A stretch of DNA of 64,000 nucleotides from Frigoribacterium sp. PhB116 (GTDB lineage: Bacteria; Actinomycetota; Actinomycetes; Actinomycetales; Microbacteriaceae), in the NCBI RefSeq assembly GCF_004364285.1, contig NZ_SOBE01000002.1, positions 62,001 to 126,000 on the forward strand, in the 5' to 3' direction. The translations under genes and the position numbers were made by a program. Below the pieces are notes generated by a model. That model ran no database searches. It saw only the letters and a program-made list of their open reading frames with translations, and was not told the origin of the DNA. This document shows, piece by piece, positions 32,291 through 41,258 of this stretch. The stretch's first letter is position 1, and the number at the start of each line of letters is the position of its first letter.

Positions 32291-33535
32291 TCAGTCGAGC
32301 GGCTGCAGCGGCACGCTGACGATGCGGTCGTCGCCCTGCCGGGCGTCGCCGCGGCCGTCGGTGTTGTTCGTCAGCAGCCAGAGCGTGCCGTCCGGCCCGG
32401 GCAGCACGTCGCGGATCCGCCCGAGCGACTCGTCGCCCGAGAACCGCTCGGTCGAGGTCGCCTCGCCGGCCTCGGGCACCTGGATCTCGAAGAGCACCTC
32501 GCCGCCGAGCCCGGCCAGGAACAGGGTCGAGCCGACCGCCGTGAGGCCGCTCGGGCTCGCCTGGTCGGTGCGCCACTGCAGGACCGGCTCGAGGAACCGG
32601 CCTGACGAGCCCGATGGCCCAGTCGATCCCGACGTGCCCCGGCCCTCGACCTCGGGCCAGCCGTAGTTCGCGCCGGGGGCGAGGGAGTTCAGCTCGTCCC
32701 AGGTGTCCTGGCCGAACTCGGCGACCCAGCCGCCGCCCCACGCGTCCCAGGCGATGCCCTGCGGGTTGCGGTGGCCGAGGCTCCAGACGGGCGACCCGGG
32801 CATCGGGTTGTCGCTCGGCACGGCGCCGGTCGGCGAGAGCCGCAGCACCTTGCCGCCGAGCGAGGTCTCGTCCTGGGAGGCGTCGTCGTCGGAGGCGTCG
32901 CCGGTCGTGGCCCAGAGCATGCCGTCGGGGCCGAAGGCGATGCGGCCGCCGTCGTGGTTCGAGGCCGCGGGGATGCCGGTGAAGACGTCCTCCACGGGGC
33001 CGAGGCCGTACGACCCGGCCGCCCCGGTGATGGCGGCCCGCACGATGCGGTTGTCGTCGGCGGTCGTCAGGTAGGCGTAGAGGTACGAGGGCGACCCCGC
33101 GAGCACGGCGAGCCCGAGCAGGCCCGACTCGCCCTGGTGCACGACCCCGTCGATCGTCGCGACGTCGCGGACCGACCCGTCGTCGCCGATCTCGACCACG
33201 CGGCCGCTGTCGCGGAGGCTCACGAACGACGACCCGGAATCCAGCCGCACGACAGACCAGGGAGCCTCGAGGCCGGTGGCGACGTCGGTCGGCTCGGCGT
33301 CGTCGGCGACGCGGACGGCCGCCGTGTCCGTGGTCGGTGCCACGGGCCCGGGGCCCGGCGTCGTCTCGACGGGCGCGGCGGCGTCGCTCGCGGCGCCGGA
33401 CGACGACGTGCTCGAGGTCGAGGTCCCCGCCCCGGTGCAGCCGGCCAGCAGAGCGAGGGCCGTCGTCACAGCGGCGCCGGCGACCACGGCGCGCGTGCGC
33501 CGGGCGGGCCGGTGTCGGGGCCGGTCTCGTGTCAT
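32291..33535 (-). CDS. PQQ-dependent sugar dehydrogenase-type lipoprotein
   Basis: 414 residues from ATG 33535, with GAGGAGG upstream. A lipoprotein signal (RRTRAVVAGAAVTTALALLAGC) is followed by a Ser/Thr linker and then the soluble glucose/sorbosone dehydrogenase fold. Diagnostic parts are TGLEAPWSVVRLDSGSSFVSLRDSGRV, QGESGLLGLAV, HDGGRIAFGPDGMLWATTGD, SLGHRNPQGIAWD and APGANYGWPEV. The family (PF07995 type) oxidises sugars with PQQ. It is anchored on the outer face of the membrane and probably passes electrons to the respiratory chain. No PQQ synthesis genes are seen here. Confidence 0.87.
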   Translation of the reverse strand: MTRDRPRHRPARRTRAVVAGAAVTTALALLAGCTGAGTSTSSTSSSGAASDAAAPVETTPGPGPVAPTTDTAAVRVADDAEPTDVATGLEAPWSVVRLDSGSSFVSLRDSGRVVEIGDDGSVRDVATIDGVVHQGESGLLGLAVLAGSPSYLYAYLTTADDNRIVRAAITGAAGSYGLGPVEDVFTGIPAASNHDGGRIAFGPDGMLWATTGDASDDDASQDETSLGGKVLRLSPTGAVPSDNPMPGSPVWSLGHRNPQGIAWDAWGGGWVAEFGQDTWDELNSLAPGANYGWPEVEGRGTSGSTGPSGSSGRFLEPVLQWRTDQASPSGLTAVGSTLFLAGLGGEVLFEIQVPEAGEATSTERFSGDESLGRIRDVLPGPDGTLWLLTNNTDGRGDARQGDDRIVSVPLQPLD

Positions 33536-33701
33536 GGGGTGCGCCTCCTCGTCCCTCAATCAGACACGAGGAGGAGCGGGCCGGGCGACGGGTGCGGCGC
33601 ATCGTTGCACGACCGTGACGACTCCGTCACCGGACCGTGACGTATGAGCGACACTCGCCAGCGGTGCACGCAGCGCACGCGGAACGCCCGGCGCACGCGA
33701 G

Positions 33702-33761
33702 GCACCCCGGAGTGGACGATGCACCCCGCAACGACGGGGTGCATCGTCCACTCGGGGGTGC
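33702..33761. terminator. 27-bp hairpin, family B
   Basis: The arms 33702-33728 and 33735-33761 pair at 26 of 27 positions around a six-base loop (CAACGA). The stem contains GCACCCC and GGGGTGC ends like the other family B hairpins. It lies between the minus-strand fliW end and the sugar dehydrogenase start, so it could end the flgN-fliW operon transcript. Confidence 0.65.
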
Positions 33762-33801
33762 GAGGCAGGTGGGCCGGGCGCGCGCGGGGCGCGGGAGCGG
33801 C

Positions 33802-34194
33802 TCAGGCGCGCGCGGCGAGCTCCGCGCGGAGCGGCCAGTCCTGGCCCTCGAGGATGAGCTGCGCGGCCTGGCCGGTGCGCGTGTTGACGACGACCGGCGC
33901 GAGCAGGTTCACCGTCATGCCGCTGGCGGCGGGGGTCGCGACGACGAGCAGCAGCGCCTCCGCGGCGTCGTGCAGGTCGAGCCCGGTGGTCTGCTCGTCG
34001 GTCAGCACCGGCGAGTAGTCGGGCAGGTGCACGGCGGCGTCGAGCACGTAGAGGCGGACCTCGGACGACGTGTCCGTCGCCCGCAGCGCGAACAGGCCGG
34101 TCGCCCCCTCGACCTCGTCGAGGACGAAGTCGACCAGCGGCTCGAGCCCGAAGGGAGGCGCGACGAACGCCACGGGGGCGGTCACGGCGCTCAT
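33802..34194 (-). CDS. fliW: Flagellar assembly factor FliW
   Basis: The 130 residues match FliW: FVAPPFGLEPLVDFVLDEVEGATGLFALRAT, then LYVLDAAVHLPDYSPVLTDEQ, and near the end MTVNLLAPVVVNTRTGQAAQLILEGQDWPLR. FliW binds flagellin and, elsewhere, antagonises CsrA to couple flagellin translation to assembly. The start overlaps the flgL stop (ATGA), so it is the last gene of flgN-flgK-flgL-fliW. CsrA is usually encoded next to fliW; no csrA is seen in the following 266 bases or anywhere else in the window. Confidence 0.9.
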   Translation of the reverse strand: MSAVTAPVAFVAPPFGLEPLVDFVLDEVEGATGLFALRATDTSSEVRLYVLDAAVHLPDYSPVLTDEQTTGLDLHDAAEALLLVVATPAASGMTVNLLAPVVVNTRTGQAAQLILEGQDWPLRAELAARA

Positions 34195-35072
34195 CGGAGG
34201 AAGTCCATCAGCGAGACCTGCAGCACCTTCGCGGTGACCTGCAGGGCGGCCTGGTACGAGTTGTTCTGCAGCTGCAGGTCGAGCACGGCCTGGCCGAGGT
34301 CGAGGTCCTCGAGCCCGGCGCGCTGTGCCTCCAGCGTGACCTTCGTGTCCATCAGGGTGTCCTCGGCTCTCAGCAGCTGGGCGTGTCGCGCGCCCATGTC
34401 GGACTGCACGCTGCGCAGGCCGGACACACGGGCGTCGACGGTGGTCAGGTGGGACGCGACGTCGCCTCCGGTGCGGAGGCTGGTCGCGATGTCGTCGATC
34501 AGGGCGAAGACGGAGGAGGCGCCGGCACCGAACGCGGCGGAGCCGTCCGAGTCGACCGCGACGGTCGTCTCCGGCCCGATGCGGCGGGTGACGCTGGAGC
34601 CGGCGGTGCCGGTCCAGCTGTAGTCGGCGCGGAAGGCGACCCCGGCGTCCGAGGTGCCGGCGAAGACGCTGCGGCCGTTGATGCTCGTGTTGGCGACGCC
34701 CAGCAGGTCGGCCTTGAGGCCCTCCAGCTCGACGGCCACCGCCTCCTTGGCGTTCGGGGACAGCGAGCCGTTGGCGCCCTGCAGCGTCAGCTCGCGCACC
34801 TTGGCCATCAGCGAGTCGGCAGCGATCAGGGCGGAGTCGGTCGTGCTCAGCCAGCCGTCGCCGTCGGCGACGTTGCGGGTGTGCTGGGCGTGGGCCGACT
34901 GCAGGCTCTTCACGCGCAGGGCCTCGGCCGTGGCGGTGGGGTCGTCGGAGGGGCGGCTCAGCTTGTCGAGGCTCGTGGCCCGCTCCTGCGCCTGCGCCAG
35001 GCGCACGGAGCCTGCCTGCAAGTGCTGCTGCGACTGCAGCGCCGTCATCTGGTTCGTCACGCGTGTCAGCAT
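34191..35072 (-). CDS. flgL: Flagellar hook-associated protein 3
   Basis: A 293-residue flagellin-like protein. The N-terminal coiled coil is TRVTNQMTALQSQQHLQAGSVRLAQAQERATSLDKLSRPSDDP, the C-terminal one QRAGLEDLDLGQAVLDLQLQNNSYQAALQVTAKVLQVSLMDFL, both as in FlgL, the second hook-filament junction protein. The start is five bases after the flgK stop and overlaps fliW at its end. It lies in the flgN operon, whose promoter is of sigma-28 type. Confidence 0.9.
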   Translation of the reverse strand: MLTRVTNQMTALQSQQHLQAGSVRLAQAQERATSLDKLSRPSDDPTATAEALRVKSLQSAHAQHTRNVADGDGWLSTTDSALIAADSLMAKVRELTLQGANGSLSPNAKEAVAVELEGLKADLLGVANTSINGRSVFAGTSDAGVAFRADYSWTGTAGSSVTRRIGPETTVAVDSDGSAAFGAGASSVFALIDDIATSLRTGGDVASHLTTVDARVSGLRSVQSDMGARHAQLLRAEDTLMDTKVTLEAQRAGLEDLDLGQAVLDLQLQNNSYQAALQVTAKVLQVSLMDFLR

Positions 35073-35077
35073 CGTCC

Positions 35078-36493
35078 CTACCTCCCGACCCGGCCCATGC
35101 CGTTGATCAGCGTGTCGAGCATCTCGTCGATGGCCGTCATCACGCGTGCGGCGCCCTGGTAGGCGTGCTGGTAGCTCAGCAGCGAGACGTTCTCCTCGTC
35201 GAGGCTCACGCCCGAGCCCGAGAGCTGCCGGTTCTTCGCCGACGACGCGGCGAGGTCGGCGAGCGACGACTGCGCCATCTCGCTCTTGGCGGAGGCTCCG
35301 ATGCCGGCGACGATCGACGACCAGGCGCGGTCGGGCGAGCCGGATCCGACGCCGATCTGCGCGATGCGCTGCGCGACGGAGCCGTCGAGGGCTCCCGCTC
35401 CGCCGCCCGAGGCGATCGAGGAGGCGCCGGTCGGCACGACCGTGAGGCCGCGTGCCGCCGAGACGCCGGGCGCCAGGGCGAAGAACTGGCCGGCGGGCTG
35501 GCCGTCGGCGCGGACGCCGCCGGCGTGCACGGCGTTGACCTGCGTCGCGAGCTGCGTGGCGAGGGCGTCGTACGACGCGGCGGCCTCGGCGAGGGCGCCG
35601 CCCTGTCCGCCGGCCGCGGGGCCGAGCAGCGAGACGGCGCCGGCGAGGCTGCCGCCGTCCATGGCCACGGCGTCGCCGGGACGGTGCGCCCACTCGACGG
35701 TCACGCCGGTCGAGGCGCTCATCGCGAACTCGCCCTTGACGACGATGCTCCGCGCCGTGGTGCCGCTGACGAGCGCGTTGCCGCCGACCAGGACGTCGAC
35801 CGTGCCGTCGCCGGCGTCGCGGACCGTGCCGCCGGCGATCGAGGCGATCTGCTCGGTGAGGCGGGCGCGGGCGTCGATCAGCTCGTTGGCGCTGGTGCCG
35901 TCCTGCACGGCCGAGCGGATGCGGCCGTTGAGGTCGGCGACCTGGCGGGCGGCGTCGTTGAGCTGGACGCCGAGGGTCTGGGCGGTGCCGCGGGTGGCGC
36001 TCCACTGGTCCTCGACGGCCTGGTGGCCGGAGGCGATGCTCGCGGCGAGGGTCTTCGCCTGGCCGAGCAGCACCGACGCGGGGCCGGTCTGGTCGGGGTG
36101 GCTGCCGACGTCGCTCCACGAGTTCCAGAAGGCGCCGAGCTGGGCGGTGATGCCCGTGCTGCGCGGCTCGCCGAGGCTCTGCTCGAGGGACGAGAGCGCG
36201 TCGGCACGCACCGACTGGTAGCCGGCAGCGGCCGCGGCGCCGCGGACCTGGCCGTCGACGACGGCGTTGCCGAGGCGGGCGATCGCGTCGACCGCGACGC
36301 CCTGCCCGGGCACGACGCCGGCGCTGAACCGGCCCGTCCGGGCCGGGGCCTCGACCGAGCTCTGGCCGACGCGCTGGCGCGTGTAGCCCTCGGTGTTGAC
36401 GTTGGCGATGTTCTGGCCGGTGACGTCGATGCCGGTGCGGGCGGCGACGAGGCCGGTGTAGGCGGTGTGCAGGCTGCCGAAGGTGCTGACCAT
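35078..36493 (-). CDS. flgK: Flagellar hook-associated protein 1
   Basis: A 471-residue protein. The N-terminus STFGSLHTAYTGLVAARTGIDVTGQNIANVNTEGYTRQRV carries the rod/hook consensus (NIANVNTEGY). The C-terminus SLDEENVSLLSYQHAYQGAARVMTAIDEMLDTLIN is the matching coiled coil of FlgK. It forms the first hook-filament junction. The ATG shares one base with the flgN stop (TGATG). Confidence 0.92.
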   Translation of the reverse strand: MVSTFGSLHTAYTGLVAARTGIDVTGQNIANVNTEGYTRQRVGQSSVEAPARTGRFSAGVVPGQGVAVDAIARLGNAVVDGQVRGAAAAAGYQSVRADALSSLEQSLGEPRSTGITAQLGAFWNSWSDVGSHPDQTGPASVLLGQAKTLAASIASGHQAVEDQWSATRGTAQTLGVQLNDAARQVADLNGRIRSAVQDGTSANELIDARARLTEQIASIAGGTVRDAGDGTVDVLVGGNALVSGTTARSIVVKGEFAMSASTGVTVEWAHRPGDAVAMDGGSLAGAVSLLGPAAGGQGGALAEAAASYDALATQLATQVNAVHAGGVRADGQPAGQFFALAPGVSAARGLTVVPTGASSIASGGGAGALDGSVAQRIAQIGVGSGSPDRAWSSIVAGIGASAKSEMAQSSLADLAASSAKNRQLSGSGVSLDEENVSLLSYQHAYQGAARVMTAIDEMLDTLINGMGRVGR

Positions 36494-37035
36494 CACAGCC
36501 GCCCGTCGAAGAGCTGACCGCCGGAGGCCTGGCTGCCGGAGGCGGCTCCCGCGCCGGCACGTCCGGCGCGCGACGCCGAGGCGCCCCCGACCGAGCCGCT
36601 GGCGTCGTAAATGCTGCCGGCGGCCGCGTCGGCCGCCGTGGCCATGGTCTCCTGCGTCGCCCGGGCGGCGGCGCGGAGGAACCGCTCGTTCTCGTCGCGC
36701 AGCTGCGCGATGCGGGCGGTGAGGTCGGTCATCGACCTCAGGTGCGCCGTGAAGATCTCTCCCCAGGGGCCCGCGGGAGCCGCGGCGATGATCTCGCGGA
36801 GGGGCGCCTCCTCGTCCGTGCCCCATTCCTGGGCGACCGACGAGACCTCGACGGCGCGGGCCAGCCCGGCCTCGCGGAGGCGCTCGAGCACCTGCTCGAC
36901 CTCGCGGGTCGCGTGCTCGATCCAGCGGGTGCGGCCGGCGGTGAGCAGCAGCTGCTCCTCCTCCAGCTTGAAGGTCAGCAGCTCCAGCAGCTCTCGCTCA
37001 CGCCAGAGCAGCGCGGACAGCTCGTTCGCGCCCAT
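36493..37035 (-). CDS. flgN: FlgN-family export chaperone
   Basis: 180 residues from ATG 37035, with GAGGAGG upstream. The helical core ELSALLWRERELLELLTFKLEEEQLLLTAGRTRWIEHATREVEQVLERLREAG is the FlgN fold that keeps FlgK and FlgL monomeric for export. A Gly/Ser/Ala-rich tail follows. The gene heads the flgN-flgK-flgL-fliW unit. A sigma-28 promoter lies 67 bases upstream. Confidence 0.87.
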   Translation of the reverse strand: MGANELSALLWRERELLELLTFKLEEEQLLLTAGRTRWIEHATREVEQVLERLREAGLARAVEVSSVAQEWGTDEEAPLREIIAAAPAGPWGEIFTAHLRSMTDLTARIAQLRDENERFLRAAARATQETMATAADAAAGSIYDASGSVGGASASRAGRAGAGAASGSQASGGQLFDGRL

Positions 37036-37101
37036 GGGGCCTCCTCGGTCAGGGGGTCGTCGGGTGGTGCAGGGGAGCGGTGATGTCCTCTGCACGGGGG
37101 A

Positions 37102-37128
37102 CTATCGGCGTCCCGCCGTCCGGCGTTA
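37102..37128 (-). promoter_or_regulatory. Sigma-28 type promoter of the flgN operon
   Basis: Read on the minus strand: TAAC (37125-37128), 15-base spacer, GCCGATAG (37102-37109). This matches the FliA consensus TAAA-N15-GCCGATAA at all but two positions. It lies 67 bases before the flgN start. Confidence 0.8.
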
Positions 37129-37150
37129 GGCGACGGGCGTCCGCCTGCCC

Positions 37151-37257
37151 CTCCTCATCCAGGAACATCTGTCCTGAGTCGCACGGCGGGGGGACCGATC
37201 GTCCTGACTCGTGCACGACGCAGGAACCCTCGCGCGCAGGTTCCTGCACGATGCGAC
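37151..37257 (+). repeat. Dispersed intergenic element, family A copy 3
   Basis: Same block order as 27773-27878: CTCCTC, TCCAGGAACATCTGTCCTGA (37158-37177), CGGGGGGAC, the 24-bp dyad (37202-37225) and a final TCCTGCACGATGCG (37242-37255). It separates the flgN operon promoter from the end of the ROK gene. Confidence 0.7.
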
Positions 37258-37264
37258 CGCAGGC

Positions 37265-38449
37265 TCAGGCCAGGCCGCGCACCGAGAAGACCTGGTCGAG
37301 GAACACCCGCCCCGCCCCTCGCAGCCCGCCCGAGCCCTGGTGGCGCGTGACCTCGACGGTCAGCTGGTCGGTGGCCATCGGCAGGCAGTCGGCCCAGAGG
37401 GTCGAGCGGACGCCGGCGACGAAGACATCCGAGTCGGCCAGCACGCCGCCGAGCACGAGCCGGTCGGGGTTGAAGAAGTTGACGATGGTCGCGAGCACGC
37501 CGCCCGTCATGACCCCGGCTCCGCGCAGCAGGCCGGTGGCGAGGGGGTGCGCGTCGCGGGCCAGGTCGATCATCGCCTCGACGGTCGCGACGTCGTGTCC
37601 GGCCAGCTGCATCTCGCGCACGAGCGCGTTGCCCGAGGCGAGCGCGTCGAGGCAGCCGGTGCGGCCGCACGAGCACGGGACGGCGGTCGCGCCGGGCACC
37701 GTGACGTGGCTGATGTCGCCCGCCCAGCCGTTGCTGCCCGTGTAGAGCTCGCCGCGCGAGACGATGCCGCAGCCGATGCCCGAGCCGACCTTGACGAAGA
37801 CCTGGTCGGCGGGCACGGCCTCGTCGCCCTCGGCCACGAGCTCGCCGGCCGCCATGAGGTTCGCGTCGTTGTTGACCACGACGGGCAGGTCGATCTCGCG
37901 CTGCACGACCTCGGCGACCGAGACGCCGTTCCAGCCGGGCATGCGCGAGGGCGAGACGATGCGCGCGGTCGTCGACGAGACGGGGCCGGGCACGCCCACC
38001 GACAGGCCGCTCAGGCGTGCGTGCTCGGGGTCGCCCAGCTCGTCGAGCATCCCGAGGAGGTGCGCCAGCGACGCCGACAGCACCGCGGTCGGCCCCTCGG
38101 CCACGTCCAGGGCCACGTGGCGCTCGGCCAGCAGCGCGCCCGAGAAGTCGACCAGCCCGAAGGACGCGCGGTCGACGCCGAGGTCGACGCAGCCGACGAG
38201 GCCGGCGTCGCCCCGGATCTGCAGCCGCCGGGGACGGCGGCCGCCCCGTGACGCGCCCTCGCCCGTCTCGACGACGTGGCCGAGACGGATCAGGTCCTCC
38301 ACGCGGGAGGCGACGGTCGAGGGCGACAGCCCCGTCACCCGGGCGAGGTCCGCGCGTGACCTCGCGGCGCCCGTCCTCAGCGGACGCAGCACCTCGACGG
38401 CCTGGGGCGTGTGGCGGGGAGGGGCGCGGAACGCCTCGGTCGTCGTCAT
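37265..38449 (-). CDS. ROK-family transcriptional repressor
   Basis: 394 residues from ATG 38449, with GAGGGG upstream. Residues 15-75 form a winged helix (SRADLARVTGLSPSTVASRVEDLIRLGHV). The rest is a ROK sugar-kinase-like domain with VNNDANLMAAGEL and the zinc motif CSCGRTGCLDALASG. The usual ExGH motif is replaced by GDISH, and the catalytic pattern suggests ligand sensing and not phosphorylation. It is divergent from the ABC-asparaginase-CutC/ROK operon and is the obvious candidate to repress it. A family A element separates it from flgN. Confidence 0.88.
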   Translation of the reverse strand: MTTTEAFRAPPRHTPQAVEVLRPLRTGAARSRADLARVTGLSPSTVASRVEDLIRLGHVVETGEGASRGGRRPRRLQIRGDAGLVGCVDLGVDRASFGLVDFSGALLAERHVALDVAEGPTAVLSASLAHLLGMLDELGDPEHARLSGLSVGVPGPVSSTTARIVSPSRMPGWNGVSVAEVVQREIDLPVVVNNDANLMAAGELVAEGDEAVPADQVFVKVGSGIGCGIVSRGELYTGSNGWAGDISHVTVPGATAVPCSCGRTGCLDALASGNALVREMQLAGHDVATVEAMIDLARDAHPLATGLLRGAGVMTGGVLATIVNFFNPDRLVLGGVLADSDVFVAGVRSTLWADCLPMATDQLTVEVTRHQGSGGLRGAGRVFLDQVFSVRGLA

Positions 38450-38502
38450 GGGCCCCTCGCGATGATCGGTCGCGAACCTGGTCAGGCTGGTCGCGTTCCT
38501 CC

Positions 38503-38550
38503 AGTATTGCACGAAGTTGATCGAAATCTACGTGTAACAATCGCACAGTA
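38503..38550. promoter_or_regulatory. AT-rich divergent promoter/operator region
   Basis: This is the only clearly AT-rich stretch of the 183-bp divergent spacer. TTGCACG (38507-38513) and CGTGTAA (38531-38537) form a near-perfect inverted repeat with a 17-base spacing, a size plausible for a ROK dimer. No unambiguous -35/-10 pair was found for either side. Confidence 0.4.
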
Positions 38551-38632
38551 GGTTCCCGTCCCACACGGACGACGACCTCACCGGACGGCGACGCGGCCCC
38601 CTTGCCGCACCTCTCGAGAAAGCGGCACCAGC

Positions 38633-39397
38633 GTGGACAGCACCGCCTCAGGCACCAGCGCGAACGACATGATCACGATGCGCGACGTCCAGAAGCACTT
38701 CGGCGAGCACCACGTCCTCAAGGACGTCACGCTCAGCGTGGCACCGCGCGAGGTCGTCGTGGTCGTGGGCCCCTCCGGCTCGGGCAAGTCCACGCTCTGC
38801 CGCTGCCTCAACCGGCTCGAGACGACCACGAGCGGCGAGATCCTCGTCGACGGCGTCCGGCTGCCCGAGGAGGGCAAGGCGCTCGCCGCCCTCCGCTCGG
38901 ACGTCGGCATGGTGTTCCAGTCGTTCAACCTCTTCGCGCACCGCACGATCCTCGACAACGTGACCCTGGCGCCGATCACCGTGCGGGGGGAGCCCAAGAA
39001 GGACGCCCAGGCCCACGGGCTCGAGCTGCTCGCCCGGGTCGGCATCGCCGACAAGGCCGACGCGTTCCCCGCCCAGCTCTCGGGCGGCCAGCAGCAGCGG
39101 GCCGCGATCGCCCGTGCCCTGGCGATGCGGCCGAAGGTGATGCTCTTCGACGAGCCGACGTCGGCGCTCGACCCCGAGATGGTGAACGAGGTGCTCGACG
39201 TGATGGTCTCCCTCGCCGCCGAGGGGATGACGATGATCGTCGTCACCCACGAGATGGGCTTCGCCCGTCGCGCCGCCGACCGCGTCGTGTTCATGGACGA
39301 CGGCCGCATCGTCGAGCAGGCCGACCCGGCCACCTTCTTCGACCACCCCGAGTCCGACCGGGCGAAGGCGTTCCTGTCGAAGATCCTCACCCACTGA
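38633..39397 (+). CDS. Amino-acid ABC transporter ATP-binding protein
   Basis: 254 residues from GTG 38633. It has Walker [10 protein letters not shown], the Q-loop [11 protein letters not shown], signature LSGGQQQR, Walker [12 protein letters not shown] and a switch histidine in [16 protein letters not shown]. This is the pattern of GlnQ/GluA polar amino-acid transporters. It heads an operon with the binding protein, two permeases, asparaginase and CutC-ROK, divergent from a ROK repressor. Confidence 0.93.
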   Translation: MDSTASGTSANDMITMRDVQKHFGEHHVLKDVTLSVAPREVVVVVGPSGSGKSTLCRCLNRLETTTSGEILVDGVRLPEEGKALAALRSDVGMVFQSFNLFAHRTILDNVTLAPITVRGEPKKDAQAHGLELLARVGIADKADAFPAQLSGGQQQRAAIARALAMRPKVMLFDEPTSALDPEMVNEVLDVMVSLAAEGMTMIVVTHEMGFARRAADRVVFMDDGRIVEQADPATFFDHPESDRAKAFLSKILTH

Positions 39398-39465
39398 CCT
39401 CCTCCCCCTCCGCACCTCCCGCAGCACCACCTCCCACAGCAGCCCCATCGAAGAGAGGCACCACC

Positions 39466-40425
39466 TTGCGCACCTCCCCCTCCCCCCTCCGCCTGCGTCG
39501 GGTCGTCCCGGCAGCCGTGGCCGTCGTCGCCATGCTCGGCCTCGCGGCCTGCTCGAGCGACAGCTCGGCCGTCCCCGGCGCCGACCCCAGCGCCTCCTCG
39601 GCCGCCTCGGCCCTCGACGAGGTCTACGCGAACGCAGTCGTCGCGGACGCGGCCGACATCCTGCCCGACTCGACGATGGCGAAGATCAAGGAGCGCGGGA
39701 AGCTGATCGTGGGCGAGGCCCTCGACGCGCCGCTGCTCTCGCAGCAGGACCCGTCGAACCCCGACGACGTGCAGGGCTTCGACGCCGACCTCGCCAAGCT
39801 GCTCGCCATCTACATCCTGGGCGAGCCGAACGTCGAGATCGTCCCGCCGGCCTCCGAGACCCGTGAGGCCCTGCTGCAGAACGGCACCGTCGACGTCGTC
39901 TTCAACACGTACACGATCACGGAGGAGCGGGCCGAGCAGATCTCGTTCGCCGGCCCCTACCTGGAGTCCGGCCTCGCAGTCGCGGTGAAGGCCGACGACG
40001 ACGAGATCAAGGGCATCGAGGACCTCGGCGGCAAGAAGGTCATCGTCGGCGCCAACACGCCCGCCGTCACCGCCGTGCCCGAGGAGCAGCCGACCGCCAC
40101 GCTCGTGTCGTTCGCGACCGACCCGCAGGCGATGCAGGCCCTCAAGCAGGGCCGCGGCGACGCCTACGTGCAGGACTTCACGCTGCTCGCCTCGAACGCC
40201 GCGTCGGACGACTCGATCAAGGTCGTCGGCCAGCCCTTCACGACCGAGGCCTACGGCATCGGCCTCGCCAAGGACGACGCCGACTTCAAGGCGTTCATCA
40301 ACGACTGGCTCGTGCAGATCGAGGACGACGGCACCTGGGCGAAGGTCTGGGACGCGACCCTCGGCGCGGCCGTCGAGTCGGACACCCCCGACGCCCCCGA
40401 GATCGGCTCGGTCCCCGGCTCCTAG
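39466..40425 (+). CDS. Family 3 amino-acid ABC transporter substrate-binding lipoprotein
   Basis: 319 residues from a TTG at 39466, preceded by AGAGAGG. The lipoprotein signal is LRRVVPAAVAVVAMLGLAAC with the lipobox cysteine. The mature part has GFDADLAKLLAIYILG, NGTVDVVFNTYTITEERAEQISFAGPYLESGLAVAV and QGRGDAYVQDFTLLA, diagnostic of the family 3 binding proteins. The TITEER arginine is the conserved alpha-carboxylate ligand, so the ligand is an amino acid or amino-acid conjugate. Confidence 0.88.
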   Translation: MRTSPSPLRLRRVVPAAVAVVAMLGLAACSSDSSAVPGADPSASSAASALDEVYANAVVADAADILPDSTMAKIKERGKLIVGEALDAPLLSQQDPSNPDDVQGFDADLAKLLAIYILGEPNVEIVPPASETREALLQNGTVDVVFNTYTITEERAEQISFAGPYLESGLAVAVKADDDEIKGIEDLGGKKVIVGANTPAVTAVPEEQPTATLVSFATDPQAMQALKQGRGDAYVQDFTLLASNAASDDSIKVVGQPFTTEAYGIGLAKDDADFKAFINDWLVQIEDDGTWAKVWDATLGAAVESDTPDAPEIGSVPGS

Positions 40426-40504
40426 CCGAACCGCGGGCGCCGGTGCGCCGGCCGGCCGTGGGGGCGACCCGACGGCCGGCCGACACCCGGTCGCCTCGCT
40501 GCAG

Positions 40505-40591
40505 CCGCACCTCCTGCGGTCGGCCCGTCCACCGCACCTCCCCGTTCTCCGCACCTCCGGTTCACCGCACCTCCACGTTCTCCGCACCTCC
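40505..40591. repeat. Array of five CCGCACCTCC units
   Basis: CCGCACCTCC occurs at 40505, 40532, 40549, 40565 and 40582. The last four are 16-17 bases apart with GTTCTCCG/GTTCACCG between them. This is the reverse complement of the GGAGGTGCGG word seen elsewhere. The array fills the 188-bp gap before the permease gene, and a single copy lies in the previous gap at 39410-39419. No gene is present. Confidence 0.8.
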
Positions 40592-40613
40592 CGCCCTCGG
40601 CCCGAAAGACCCC

Positions 40614-41258
40614 ATGGACTTCTTCGTCGACAGTGCAGGGCCGCTCCTCACGGCCCTCGGCACGACGATCGTGATGGCGCTGGTCGCCGGCGCCGGGGCA
40701 CTCGTGCTCGGCACGCTCGTCGCCGCCGCCCGGATCAGCCCGGTGCCCGTGCTGCGCGGCGCCGCCTGGGCGTACACGCAGTTCTTCGTGAACGTGCCGC
40801 TGCTGGCGCTGCTGATCCTCGCCGTCTTCGCCCTGCCCGACGCCGGGCTGATCATGCCGCTCGCACCGACCACGGTGCTCGTGCTCGCCCTCTACGAGGC
40901 CGCCTACGTGGCGGAGGCGGTGCGCAGCGGCGTGAACACGGTCGGCAACGGCCAGATCGAGGCGAGCAGGGCCCTCGGACTGACCCTCGGGCAGACGCTC
41001 CGGCTCGTCGTGCTGCCGCAGTCGCTGCGCGCGGCCGTGCAGCCGATCGGCAACGTGATGATCGCGCTCACGATGAACACGGCGCTCGCCGCGGCTGTCG
41101 GAGTCGTCGAGCTGACCAGCGCCGTGAACAAGCTCAACCTCGTCCAGGCCCAGCCGATCCTGATCTTCACCGCCGCCGGCCTCGTCTACATGGTGCTCGC
41201 CCTCGTCATCGGCCTCGGCGCCGGACGCCTCGAACGAAAGGCGGCGATCGTCCGATGA
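40614..41258 (+). CDS. Amino-acid ABC transporter permease
   Basis: A 214-residue protein with about five membrane segments. The EAA-type cytoplasmic loop is EASRALGLTLGQTLRLVVLPQSLRAAVQPIGN, and LYEAAYVAEAVRSGVNTVGNGQ precedes it, both typical of the HisM/GlnP permease family. It pairs with the next gene to form the channel. The stop overlaps the next ATG (ATGA). Confidence 0.9.
   Translation: MDFFVDSAGPLLTALGTTIVMALVAGAGALVLGTLVAAARISPVPVLRGAAWAYTQFFVNVPLLALLILAVFALPDAGLIMPLAPTTVLVLALYEAAYVAEAVRSGVNTVGNGQIEASRALGLTLGQTLRLVVLPQSLRAAVQPIGNVMIALTMNTALAAAVGVVELTSAVNKLNLVQAQPILIFTAAGLVYMVLALVIGLGAGRLERKAAIVR

Noticed and set aside
40505-40591. Series of ribosome sites for unseen small genes
   Set aside because: The units are the reverse complement of a ribosome site on the transcribed strand, and no start codons with frames follow.
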